In this document: positions 47,060 through 55,399 of the stretch, piece after piece
Layout: the number at the start of each line of letters is the position of its first letter
Position numbering within the stretch: position 1 is the stretch's first letter
Assembly (NCBI GenBank): GCA_903843225.1
Contig: CAIMOX010000002.1
Span: 62,001 to 126,000, forward strand
DNA: 64,000 bases
From: an uncultured Actinomycetes bacterium
GTDB lineage: Bacteria; Actinomycetota; Actinomycetes; Nanopelagicales; Nanopelagicaceae
Reading direction: 5' to 3'
Notes under the pieces: generated by a model
Databases searched by the model: none
Told to the model about the DNA's origin: nothing
Seen by the model: only the letters and a program-made list of their open reading frames with translations
Program-made: the position numbers and the translations under genes

Positions 47060-48054
47060 GCTCTTGGGTTAGGGCTGACAGTCTTCTCGGGATCTCGCTC
47101 AGGCAAGTTTCCAAGTGCAAGATCAATCGCACGCATTGTTGCGGGCTCAAGTTTCACTCCTGATGCCTTCACATTATCTTTAACCTGAGATGGTTTAGTC
47201 GCACCCATGATGACAGAGGCTACATTCTTATTCTGAAGCGCCCAAGCAAGAGCCAGTTGACCCATTGTGAGATCGAGTGATTCCGCGATAGGTACAAGTT
47301 TTTGAACGGTCTCAAGAACTTCTTCTCGAAGCCATCGAGAGATCATCGCTCCGCCAGATTTATTTGTAGCACGGGATCCAGCCGGAGCCTTTTTGCCAGG
47401 AAGATATTTACCGGTCAAAACTCCTTGCGCCATTGGCGACCATACGATCTGACTAATACCCTCTTTTGCGCACATCGGAATAACTTCACTCTCAATAACA
47501 CGCCAGAGCATTGAGTACTGGGGCTGGCTAGAGACAAAGCGATCGAAGTTATTCGCCTTCTGGTATTTGACAGCCTCTAATATCTGCGAGGCATCCCATT
47601 CAGAGAAGCCGATGTAATTGACCTTTCCTTGACGGATCAGATCTTCAAAGGCTCGAAGTGTTTCCTCTAACGGCGTCTCGTAATCGAATCTGTGGGCCTG
47701 GTAAAGATCGATATGGTCGGTACCGAGCCGCTTAAGCGAGGCGTGGACCGATTCCATAATGTGCTTGCGCGAGAGTCCGCGATCATTTTTGCCTTCACCA
47801 GTCGGCCAATAGACCTTGGTAAAGAGCTCGTAGGATTCACGACGAACCCCCTTAAGTGCTTTCCCTAAAACCACCTCAGCGCGGGTTCCCGCGTAAACAT
47901 CGGCGGTATCAAAGGTAGTGATTCCTGCATCGAGGGCGGCTCGCACACACTTAATGGCGGCATCCTGCTCGACTTGATTTCCGTGGGTAATCCAGTTTCC
48001 GTAAGAAATTTCCGAGACATACATTCCGGTCTTGCCAAGGCGACGATATTCCAT
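47056..48054 (-). CDS. aldo/keto reductase
   Basis: A 332-residue NADPH-dependent oxidoreductase of the KCNAB/YghZ-type subgroup. The start MEYRRLGKTGMYVSEISYG, the catalytic Asp-Tyr in FDTADVYAGTRAEVVLGKAL, the Lys in ELFTKVYWPTG, and the NADP site SVIMGATKPSQVKDNV are clear. The substrate is unknown. TACTCT lies 7 nt before the ATG. Confidence 0.92.
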   Translation of the reverse strand: MEYRRLGKTGMYVSEISYGNWITHGNQVEQDAAIKCVRAALDAGITTFDTADVYAGTRAEVVLGKALKGVRRESYELFTKVYWPTGEGKNDRGLSRKHIMESVHASLKRLGTDHIDLYQAHRFDYETPLEETLRAFEDLIRQGKVNYIGFSEWDASQILEAVKYQKANNFDRFVSSQPQYSMLWRVIESEVIPMCAKEGISQIVWSPMAQGVLTGKYLPGKKAPAGSRATNKSGGAMISRWLREEVLETVQKLVPIAESLDLTMGQLALAWALQNKNVASVIMGATKPSQVKDNVKASGVKLEPATMRAIDLALGNLPERDPEKTVSPNPRA

Positions 48055-48078
48055 GGGAAGAAGAGTACCCTTCTGAAT
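48055..48078. promoter_or_regulatory. bidirectional promoter with shared TA, aldo/keto reductase / small TM protein
   Basis: In 24 nt between two ATG codons, minus-strand TACTCT (48067-48062) and plus-strand TACCCT (48066-48071) share T48066-A48067, and each ends exactly 7 nt before its ATG. The layout 7+4+2+4+7 nt is symmetric. Confidence 0.62.
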
Positions 48079-48294
48079 ATGAAGATGAAAAGAAGTGGCG
48101 CAGTGATTTCATTGGCGTCCATGACTCTTACCGCCCACACGCTTGTGAGCGCATATGCAGATGACGGCGGCGCAGGTCCGCAGATCCACGAAGAGCGACA
48201 TAGCCTTGACGGACTACCTATCCTCTTAGTCATCTGTGCCTTGATAGTTGCCGTTGGACTCGCCTACGGAATTGGCCGCCGCTCTCGCAAATAG
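48079..48294 (+). CDS. small membrane-anchored protein
   Basis: A 71-residue product of unknown family, starting MKMKRSGAVISLASMTLTAH. A signal peptide (cut probably after AYA), a short polar extracytoplasmic stretch of about 17 residues (DDGGAGPQIHEERHSLDG), one membrane helix (LPILLVICALIVAVGLAYGI) and a basic GRRSRK tail predict a single-pass protein with its short N-terminal part outside. A well-placed TACCCT promoter supports it. It lies upstream of the B12 uptake operon but separated by the riboswitch. Confidence 0.65.
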   Translation: MKMKRSGAVISLASMTLTAHTLVSAYADDGGAGPQIHEERHSLDGLPILLVICALIVAVGLAYGIGRRSRK

Positions 48295-48352
48295 GCCGCC
48301 ACCCATGATAGTTTTCCATGGTCTGCACACGTTGTTGTATGTAGATGTTATC

Positions 48353-48475
48353 TGTGAGAGCGAAGTCCGGTGTAATACCGGCGCTGTCCCGCAACTGTAA
48401 AGAAGTTACTCGTAACTTTTAAGCCAGGTCGCCTCTCACACATATCGAAGTATCCGACCTCGGAGAAGGGTCGGG
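48353..48475 (+). ncRNA. cobalamin riboswitch aptamer with L13-type hairpin
   Basis: The conserved core GCGCTGTCCCGCAACTGTAA (48391-48410) and a B12 box AAGCCAGGTCGCC (48421-48433) identify the adenosylcobalamin riboswitch family. The closing helix is TGTGAGAG (48353-48360) with CTCTCACA (48433-48440). A P5-like hairpin CCGGT-ACCGG lies between. Downstream, CCGACC/GGTCGG (48454-48459/48469-48474) forms a hairpin whose loop includes GGAGAAG and may take the place of the kissing-loop partner. Confidence 0.92.
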
Positions 48476-48542
48476 CCTTTGACGAAACTTTGGAGCCAGC
48501 GGTCATAACGGCTAGCTCAACACAGGTTTCAACCAATAGCCC

Positions 48543-48575
48543 CTCTTCTCCCTCACTTACTGAGGGAGTTTTTTT
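48543..48575 (+). terminator. riboswitch-controlled terminator that also hides the btuF ribosome-binding site
   Basis: CTCCCTCA (48548-48555), loop CTTAC, TGAGGGAG (48561-48568), then seven T (48569-48575) form an intrinsic terminator directly before the btuF ATG. The 3' arm contains GAGGGAG, a Shine-Dalgarno 7 nt from the ATG. CTCTTCTCC at 48543-48551 can pair with GGAGAAGGG at 48462-48470 (9 bp, one G-U) to make an antiterminator. Confidence 0.8.
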
Positions 48576-49424
48576 ATGTTCAGAAGTAGAAGTGCCGTAT
48601 TCATACCGATCGTGATCATTTTTGGCTCAACCATGGCACCTGCATCATTTGCCGCGGCGATACCAACTCGCATCATCTCGCTCTCCCCTAGTGCAACCGA
48701 GGATCTCTTTTCGATAGGTGCTGGAAAACAAGTCATAGCTGTTGATTCACTCTCAAACTATCCTGCAAGTGCTCCAATAACTAAATTAGATGCCTTTACA
48801 CCAAATGTTGAAGCGATCGCAAAGTACAAACCAGATCTCGTTGTATTGCAATCTTCTGCTACCAAAGCGGTCTCGGTGAAAGCCGCACTCGAGAAGCTCA
48901 AGATTAAAGTCTTCTTCGAAGTAACACCTTCTGATCTCAATGGGGCATATGCGGAGATCACCGCGCTAGGCAAGGCGACGGGGAAGGGTGCCGGTGCCGC
49001 CAAAGTCATAGCCACGATGAAGTCTTCAATTGCGAAGGCGATCGCCCTCGGCAAGCGTACGACTCCTATGCCGATATTCCATGAAGTAGATAACACGCTC
49101 TATAGCGCAACATCGAAGACCTTCATCGGACATGTTTACGCTGCCTTCAATACAACAAATGTAGCCGACGCAGCAGATACAGCGGATAGCTACGGTTACC
49201 CGCAACTCACAAACGAATACCTCTTGAAATCAAATCCAACAGTGATCTTTCTTGGTGATAGTGAGCCTATCATCAATGTCACCAACCGCGCGGGATGGAG
49301 CGCTATCGAAGCAGTTGCCAAGAATCAGGTCATCGAGCTACCCGCAGATATTCCGTCCCGTTGGGGGCCACGCCTAGCCGACTTCTACCAATTTGTATCA
49401 CGCACTCTGATTGCGATTAAGTAA
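48576..49424 (+). CDS. btuF: cobalamin ABC transporter substrate-binding protein
   Basis: A 282-residue periplasmic-binding-type protein of class III, as in BtuF/FhuD. ISLSPSATEDLFSIGAGKQVIAV is the usual start of the mature chain, followed by FTPNVEAIAKYKPDLVVL. The signal peptide ends SFAAA with no lipobox cysteine, which is unusual for a substrate-binding protein of a monoderm. Control by the cobalamin riboswitch makes a B12 or cobinamide substrate likely. Confidence 0.9.
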   Translation: MFRSRSAVFIPIVIIFGSTMAPASFAAAIPTRIISLSPSATEDLFSIGAGKQVIAVDSLSNYPASAPITKLDAFTPNVEAIAKYKPDLVVLQSSATKAVSVKAALEKLKIKVFFEVTPSDLNGAYAEITALGKATGKGAGAAKVIATMKSSIAKAIALGKRTTPMPIFHEVDNTLYSATSKTFIGHVYAAFNTTNVADAADTADSYGYPQLTNEYLLKSNPTVIFLGDSEPIINVTNRAGWSAIEAVAKNQVIELPADIPSRWGPRLADFYQFVSRTLIAIK

Positions 49425-49430
49425 CTAACA

Positions 49431-50468
49431 ATGAGTTCATCAGAGCAAGCTTCCACCTCTTCGGGCATTAGCCCGATCTGGAATTGGCGCATCACCGCTC
49501 TTTGTGGTGCGCTCTTGCTCGTTGTAGGGCTAGCCGCGATTAGCTTCGGACCGATTAATTTGAGCTTCATACACATTATCAAGACGCTTGCTAGGCTCCC
49601 AGGTGGACTCTCTGGTCAAGACAAAACTGTATTGATCGATCTAAGACTTCCCCGCGCAATACTTGCCGCGCTCGTAGGCGCCGCACTCGCCACGAGTGGC
49701 GCCGTTTATCAAAGCGTATTTCGAAACCCACTAGCCGATCCATATTTACTCGGAGCTGCTAGCGGTGCCGGGCTTGGAGCAACGATCGCAATTACTAATG
49801 CGCACGGGAATGTTTACAGCTTGCTACCAATCTTCTCCTTCATCGGTGGCACACTTGCCGTGCTCACCTCATTCTTTATCTCTGGGCGTTTCTTCGCTGA
49901 ACCGCAATCACTCCTTCTCAGTGGAATTGCAGTTGGATCATTCGCGACCGCGGTACAGACCTATCTTCAGCAACGTCATAGCGCATCACTGCGCCCGGTC
50001 TACTCGTGGATTCTTGGTGAATTAACAGTCGCCAATTGGCAGATCGTGACTTGGTCATCGGTCTACATCTTGATGGCGATCGGGATCTTGATTGCTGTTT
50101 CCAAGCAACTTGATGGTCTAATGCTCAGCGATGAAGAAGCTTTCTCACTTGGTATCAACCCAAACCGACTGCGAATTATTGCAGTGTCTGCCGCGACCCT
50201 TGCGACAGCTACTGCTGTATCTGCATCCGGACTCATTGGATTTGTCGGTATCGTCGTGCCTCATCTGGTGAGGGGTATTACCCATCGCGTCACCAATAGG
50301 AATCTTCTGACCATCTCTTTGGCGGGGGCCGCCTTTCTCGTACTCGCGGATCTTGGCGCTCGTACCCTGCTCTCCCCTGCCGAACTCCCGATCGGAGTCA
50401 TTACCGCCTTTGTTGGCGCGCCCTTCTTCCTTGTCGTACTACGTAAACGAAGGACGTTCTCGCGATGA
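49431..50468 (+). CDS. btuC: cobalamin ABC transporter permease
   Basis: A FecCD-family permease of 345 residues with about ten helices. LRLPRAILAALVGAALATSGAVYQ and NPLADPYLLGAASGAGLGA are family motifs, and GFVGIVVPHLVRGITHR is the ATPase-coupling region. It starts 6 nt after btuF and overlaps btuD by 4 nt. Confidence 0.94.
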   Translation: MSSSEQASTSSGISPIWNWRITALCGALLLVVGLAAISFGPINLSFIHIIKTLARLPGGLSGQDKTVLIDLRLPRAILAALVGAALATSGAVYQSVFRNPLADPYLLGAASGAGLGATIAITNAHGNVYSLLPIFSFIGGTLAVLTSFFISGRFFAEPQSLLLSGIAVGSFATAVQTYLQQRHSASLRPVYSWILGELTVANWQIVTWSSVYILMAIGILIAVSKQLDGLMLSDEEAFSLGINPNRLRIIAVSAATLATATAVSASGLIGFVGIVVPHLVRGITHRVTNRNLLTISLAGAAFLVLADLGARTLLSPAELPIGVITAFVGAPFFLVVLRKRRTFSR

Positions 50469-51226
50469 TCGCTATCGATTCACTTGAAGTCACTCTCTCC
50501 GGAAAGAAGATCCTCTCGGATATTTCGATTGAAATTCCTGATGGTCGTTGGAGCTGCCTCGTCGGTCCAAATGGCGCAGGCAAGACGACTCTCCTCAAAG
50601 TTCTGCTTGGCACAGCTCCCTACTCCGGAAGCGTAAAGAGCGATGGAGTTGAGGTCTTCCGTAATCAAAAACGCAATGTCGCCTTCGTTCCGCAGCAGCC
50701 ACATATCCCGCAGGGAATGAGCGTCGCTGAATATGTAGCGCTAGGTCGTTCAAAGCGTGATGGTTGGGGCAATGAAAGCGCGGCCAGTCGTTCATTTATC
50801 TCAAGTATTTTGGAACAGACAAATCTCTACGGCATGCAACGTCAGCCAGTAACTCAACTCTCCGGCGGTGAAATGCAGCGCACCCTCATCGCGCGCGCAC
50901 TTGTTCAAGAACCTGAGCTGATTCTCCTCGACGAACCAACCAGCGCCCTTGATCTTCACCACCAAATTGAGGTTCTCAATAATCTTCAAATTCTTCAAGC
51001 ACAAGGCGTGACGATTGTTTCGACGATGCATGACATCACGCTAGCTGCGATGTATGCCGAACGAATCATCGTGATGCGAGAGGGGCGAGTCCTGGTGGAT
51101 GGACCATCAGAATCAATTATTCATTCACCGCAACTTAAGGCAGCCTTTGATGATCGTATTAACGTCTTCACTCTTGATTCTGGTCGACCAGTGGTTGTCG
51201 CTCGCAAAGATGAGCTCGAACGCTAA
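50465..51226 (+). CDS. btuD: cobalamin ABC transporter ATP-binding protein
   Basis: A 253-residue ATPase with Walker A GPNGAGKTTLL, signature LSGGEMQRTLIARAL, Walker B LILLDEPTSALD and the H-loop TMHDITLA. Completes btuFCD. Its TAA directly abuts the gcvT stop on the opposite strand. Confidence 0.95.
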   Translation: MIAIDSLEVTLSGKKILSDISIEIPDGRWSCLVGPNGAGKTTLLKVLLGTAPYSGSVKSDGVEVFRNQKRNVAFVPQQPHIPQGMSVAEYVALGRSKRDGWGNESAASRSFISSILEQTNLYGMQRQPVTQLSGGEMQRTLIARALVQEPELILLDEPTSALDLHHQIEVLNNLQILQAQGVTIVSTMHDITLAAMYAERIIVMREGRVLVDGPSESIIHSPQLKAAFDDRINVFTLDSGRPVVVARKDELER

Positions 51227-51232
51227 TTAGCG
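51221..51232. other. 12-bp palindrome across two abutting stop codons
   Basis: CGCTAATTAGCG is a perfect palindrome centred between the btuD TAA and the opposed gcvT TAA. There is no U-tract, so it is not a clear terminator. Confidence 0.4.
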
Positions 51233-52351
51233 AACGTGTGACTCCACAAAAGGCGCTTTAACAACTTCGACATCACTGATTCGTCCACGAATATCGAGTT
51301 GAAGTTTCTCCCCTACCTTAATTGAAGGGTCGACAAGAATCAGACCGATGCCCATCTTGAGAGTTGGTGAGAAGGTTCCGCTCGTCACGACCCCAACTTC
51401 TACTCCATCGCGAAGCACTGACATCTCACCACGAGGAATACCTCGATCAAGTGATCTAATGGCGCGAAGAGTTCGCTTCAAGCCAGCCTCTTTGAGAGCG
51501 AGAAGAGCCTGGCGACCAATGAATTCTGGCTTTGCAAGGACGACGGCCCACGCAGCGCCTGCTTCAATCCCCGAGATATCGAGTGAGAGCTCGTGTCCGT
51601 GCAATGGATAGCCCATCTCGGTGCGCAGCGTGTCCCGAGAGCCAAGTCCGCAGACTCGACCATCGACCTTTGCAACCTCACTGACCAGCAACTCCCACAG
51701 TGGCAAGGTCTTATCCCATGGCGGAACAAATTCGAATCCATACTCTCCGGTGTATCCAGTACGACAAATGATCACTGAACCAAGTTCTTCGTGGCCGGGG
51801 ATGAGCCCTTCAGTAAATGCCATGTAATCAAAATCAATAGTAATTCCAAGTGCGCTCATCACGCTCTTTGCTAGCGGTCCTTGAAGTGCGAGAACTCCAT
51901 AGTTGTGGTGCGCACCCACGATACAGATTCCAGCTGGTGCCCCGACTTGAAGTACTGCCAGTACCGCTGCACAATTTGAAGCATTGGGAATCAGAAATAG
52001 ATCATCGACGCTTCGGCGATAGACGATGAGATCATCGATTACGCCACCTTTCACATCGCAGATCAAGTTGTACTGAGCACTGCCATCGTCAATCCGATTC
52101 AGGTCGTTGGTCAGAACGGAGTTGAGGTACTCAAGTGACCCAGGACCTGTGACTTCAATCTTCCCCAAATGCGAGACATCGAAAAGTCCCACTCGTTCGC
52201 GCACCGCAGTATGTTCTGCAATCACCCCACCCGGAGCTCCTGCAAGAGTTCCCTGCGGATACTCAATGGGCATATCCCATCCCCCGAAGTCGGCGAGCTT
52301 GGCGCCAGCCCGAAAGTGCCAGTCATAGAGGGGTGATTTCAATTCACTCAT
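51227..52351 (-). CDS. gcvT: glycine cleavage system aminomethyltransferase (T protein)
   Basis: Transfers the methylene group of aminomethyl-lipoyl-GcvH to tetrahydrofolate. The 374-residue protein has AKLADFGGWDMPIEYP near the start, GLFDVSHLGKIEVTG, the folate-site ICRTGYTGEYGFEFV, and the C-terminal barrel. GcvH and GcvP are not in the window. TAAGTT lies 6 nt before the ATG. Confidence 0.94.
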   Translation of the reverse strand: MSELKSPLYDWHFRAGAKLADFGGWDMPIEYPQGTLAGAPGGVIAEHTAVRERVGLFDVSHLGKIEVTGPGSLEYLNSVLTNDLNRIDDGSAQYNLICDVKGGVIDDLIVYRRSVDDLFLIPNASNCAAVLAVLQVGAPAGICIVGAHHNYGVLALQGPLAKSVMSALGITIDFDYMAFTEGLIPGHEELGSVIICRTGYTGEYGFEFVPPWDKTLPLWELLVSEVAKVDGRVCGLGSRDTLRTEMGYPLHGHELSLDISGIEAGAAWAVVLAKPEFIGRQALLALKEAGLKRTLRAIRSLDRGIPRGEMSVLRDGVEVGVVTSGTFSPTLKMGIGLILVDPSIKVGEKLQLDIRGRISDVEVVKAPFVESHVR

Positions 52352-52363
52352 CGGGCAAACTTA
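52352..52363 (-). promoter_or_regulatory. -10 element for gcvT, leaderless start
   Basis: TAAGTT at 52363-52358 on the minus strand, 6 nt, then ATG at 52351. Confidence 0.5.
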
Positions 52364-52407
52364 GCAAAGTACGAGCAAAAGATCGCTCGCAGTGCTTAGA
52401 TCATCCC

Positions 52408-53910
52408 ATGATTACAGTGAAGAGTTCAGGCAAGGCAAGTTCAGAGATCTTGGTAGTAGGAGTTGCCAATCGAGATGGGAAGCTCGTTGTTGAGGTTGGA
52501 TCGCCTGAACTTCACAAGAGTCTCAGCATTAGTTCATTGATCGAATCATTCGCTGATCTCGGCGCCACCGGTGCGCCTGATGAAATCACCAAGGTGACAC
52601 CCAAGAGCGGCCACCGCCTCATCATCGGTACTGGACTCGGTTCGGTTCAAACAGAGTATTCGCACGAGACACTTCGCCGTGCAGCAGGTGCAGCAACCCG
52701 AGCACTTGCTAGCAAGAAGAGCGCAGACTTCGCGCTACCTCACAAGAACATCGCGGGGCTAGCGGCAATCACCGAAGGTATTGGCCTCGGCGCTTACTCC
52801 TTTACCGAACATCGCGGCAATTCTAAGGCTGCGCAGAAGGCGCCACTCAGCTCTGCCACAATTATTTCAACACTCGGTGATAGCGCAGAAGGAAAGGCCG
52901 CTCTCAAGCGAGCAGCCGTCATCACTAAATATGTTCACATCGTTCGGAATCTAGTAAACACTCCAGCAAACCATCTCTCACCATCTATTTTTGTCACCAA
53001 GATGAAGGCGCTCTGCGGACCACTGGGTGTAAAAGTTGAGATCGTCGATGAGAAGGCTTTAAAGTCAAAGGGCTACGGCGGCATTTATTCAGTCGGGCAA
53101 GGTTCGGCTAATCCCCCACGTCTCTTCCATATCTCGTATGCACCAACTGCTAAGAAGAAGGTCAAGCAACTCGCCTTTGTCGGAAAGGGCATCACCTTCG
53201 ATACCGGTGGTTACGCGCTCAAGCCTGCACTAGGTATGGATGCAATGAAGACTGATATGGCCGGAGCCGCGTCGGTGATCGCAGCAGCCCTCGCTATCGC
53301 CGAACTCAAACTGCCAGTCTCTATCAACGCGTACGCGTGCATGGCTGAAAATATGATTAGCGATAACGCCACTCGGCCGGGTGATGTCATCACAACGTTC
53401 AGTGGTAAGACAGTTGAAGTCCTCAATCCAGATGCTGAAGGTCGCCTTGTCATGGCAGATGGAATCACTCGCGCAATCGTTGACGCCAAGAAAACGGGTG
53501 GACTCGACGCCCTAGTCGACGTCGCTACCTTGACTGGCGCGCAGATCATCGCCCTCGGCACCCGCACCGCTGCCGTGATGGGTAATAACGATCACCTCAT
53601 ACAAGATTTCCTCACTGCCGCCTCTGTGGCCGGAGAATCTTTCTGGGCGATGCCGTTGCCCGAAGAACTTCGTGCGACCCTAGATACACCAGTTGCTGAT
53701 ATCGCAAATGTCGGCGACAAGAGTGGCGGCATGCTCGTGGCCGGTGTGTTCCTCAAAGAGTTCGTCTCTGATGAGACTCCCTGGATCCACCTGGATATCG
53801 CTGGGCCGTCCTACGTCGAAAAGAACGAGCATGGCTATAACGCCATCGGAGCCACTGGTATCAGCGTCCGCTCGCTCATCGCGCTCGCGCAGTCGTACTC
53901 GTCACAATAA
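52408..53910 (+). CDS. pepA: M17 leucyl aminopeptidase
   Basis: Cytosolic metallo-aminopeptidase that removes N-terminal residues from peptides. From the ATG at 52408 (MITVKSSGKASSE) it has 500 residues; an in-frame start at 52333 would overlap gcvT. The metal-binding motifs GKGITFDTGGYALKP and VLNPDAEGRLVMADGI are intact. In mycobacteria the same gene lies between gcvT and the E2 gene. Confidence 0.94.
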   Translation: MITVKSSGKASSEILVVGVANRDGKLVVEVGSPELHKSLSISSLIESFADLGATGAPDEITKVTPKSGHRLIIGTGLGSVQTEYSHETLRRAAGAATRALASKKSADFALPHKNIAGLAAITEGIGLGAYSFTEHRGNSKAAQKAPLSSATIISTLGDSAEGKAALKRAAVITKYVHIVRNLVNTPANHLSPSIFVTKMKALCGPLGVKVEIVDEKALKSKGYGGIYSVGQGSANPPRLFHISYAPTAKKKVKQLAFVGKGITFDTGGYALKPALGMDAMKTDMAGAASVIAAALAIAELKLPVSINAYACMAENMISDNATRPGDVITTFSGKTVEVLNPDAEGRLVMADGITRAIVDAKKTGGLDALVDVATLTGAQIIALGTRTAAVMGNNDHLIQDFLTAASVAGESFWAMPLPEELRATLDTPVADIANVGDKSGGMLVAGVFLKEFVSDETPWIHLDIAGPSYVEKNEHGYNAIGATGISVRSLIALAQSYSSQ

Positions 53911-53954
53911 TCTGATTTTTGCTGGGTGAAAATCGTGGCAGGATTAGCCCCAGC

Positions 53955-53969
53955 CTGGGCAAGCCAGGG
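53955..53969 (+). other. small hairpin in the pepA-lpd gap
   Basis: CCTGG, loop GCAAG, CCAGG, with flanking CCCC and GGGG that could extend the stem, in the 106-nt gap before lpd. No U-tract follows, so a terminator is uncertain. Confidence 0.3.
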
Positions 53970-54016
53970 GTTGTGGGTCTACACGGCCCATTACGAAATG
54001 ACTGAAAGGTCCGGTT

Positions 54017-55384
54017 GTGGCTGAATTTGATCTCGTAATTCTTGGCGGCGGTTCTGGTGGATATGCGGCGGCGCTTCGTGGCGCTCAACTAGGTCTCTCT
54101 GTTGCTTTGATCGAAAAAGATAAGCTCGGCGGAACCTGTCTCCATCGCGGATGTATTCCAACAAAGGCGCTACTCCACTCTGGTGAGATCGCAGATAACT
54201 CTCGTCATGCCTCCGAGTTCGGCGTCAACTCACAATTCCTCTCCATGGATATGGTCGCGGTCAACGCGTACAAGGATGGCGTTGTTTCAAAGCTCCATAA
54301 AGGTTTGCAAGGACTCGTCAAATCACGAAACATTACATATGTCGAGGGCACAGGTCGTCTGACCTCCCCTAATACCGTCACGGTAAATGGCGAGAACTAC
54401 ACCGGAAAGAATCTCATCCTCGCAACCGGGTCTTACCCGCGCACACTCCCTGGACTAGATATCGATGGCAAGCAGATCGTTACCTCCGAAGAGGCGATGA
54501 AGTTTGATTTTGTTCCTAAGACTGTCATCGTTCTTGGTGGCGGAGTGATTGGCTCTGAATTCGCATCTGTCTGGAACTCATTCGGCGCTGAAGTCACCAT
54601 CATCGAAGGTCTCCCACGTTTAGTTGCGCTAGAAGATGAATCATCGAGCAAGCAATTGGAGCGGGCCTTCCGCAAGCGTAAAATCAACATTGTTACAGGC
54701 GTCCGTTTCGCTTCCGCCACTAAATCTGAATCCGGCGTTACCGTCACTCTCGAAGATAGCTCGACACATACCGCCGAGGTACTTCTCGTTGCAGTGGGGC
54801 GTGGTCCGGTCACGTCAGGGATTGGCTATGAAGAGCAAGGTATTGCCATGGACCGTGGCTACATCACCGTTGACGACAAATGTCGTACTAGCGTTCCTGG
54901 AATCTGGGCCGTTGGCGACATCATCCCAACCCTTCAACTTGCTCACGTTGGTTTTGCTGAAGGAATCATGGTCGCTGAAGAGATCGCTGGATTAAATCCA
55001 CGTCCAATTAATTACGATGGCGTTCCACGCGTGACCTACTCTGAGCCTGAAGTCGCGTCTGTCGGCCTCACAACCGCTCTCGCAAAGGAGCGAGGTTACG
55101 ATGTCGTCGAACTTACCTACGATCTTGCAGGTAACGGGAAGGCAAATATTCTCAAGACTTCTGGCTCAATCAAGCTCGTCTCACAGAAGGATGGACCAAT
55201 CCTTGGAATTCACATGGTCGGTTCGCGTGTCGGTGAGCTACTCGCTGAGGCACAATTAATCTTCAACTGGGAAGCAGATGCTTCCGATGTTGCACAACAT
55301 ATTCACGCTCATCCAACGCTCTCTGAAGCAATGGGTGAGGCGCACATGGCACTTGCTGGCAAACCACTTCACGCACACGGGTAA
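54017..55384 (+). CDS. lpd: dihydrolipoyl dehydrogenase
   Basis: E3 of 2-oxoacid dehydrogenase complexes and of glycine cleavage; re-oxidises dihydrolipoyl groups with NAD. The 455-residue flavoprotein has the FAD loop VILGGGSGGYAAAL, the redox disulfide in GGTCLHRGCIPTKALLHSG, the NAD site VLGGGVIGSEFASV, and the C-terminal histidine in HIHAHPTLSEAMGEA. The start is a GTG with AAAGG 7 nt upstream. Confidence 0.97.
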   Translation: MAEFDLVILGGGSGGYAAALRGAQLGLSVALIEKDKLGGTCLHRGCIPTKALLHSGEIADNSRHASEFGVNSQFLSMDMVAVNAYKDGVVSKLHKGLQGLVKSRNITYVEGTGRLTSPNTVTVNGENYTGKNLILATGSYPRTLPGLDIDGKQIVTSEEAMKFDFVPKTVIVLGGGVIGSEFASVWNSFGAEVTIIEGLPRLVALEDESSSKQLERAFRKRKINIVTGVRFASATKSESGVTVTLEDSSTHTAEVLLVAVGRGPVTSGIGYEEQGIAMDRGYITVDDKCRTSVPGIWAVGDIIPTLQLAHVGFAEGIMVAEEIAGLNPRPINYDGVPRVTYSEPEVASVGLTTALAKERGYDVVELTYDLAGNGKANILKTSGSIKLVSQKDGPILGIHMVGSRVGELLAEAQLIFNWEADASDVAQHIHAHPTLSEAMGEAHMALAGKPLHAHG

Positions 55385-55399
55385 TAGGAGCAGAACGAG

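Noticed and set aside
53911-54016. Possible small RNA such as 4.5S SRP RNA between pepA and lpd
   Set aside because: The hairpin is short and lacks the conserved SRP loop sequence.
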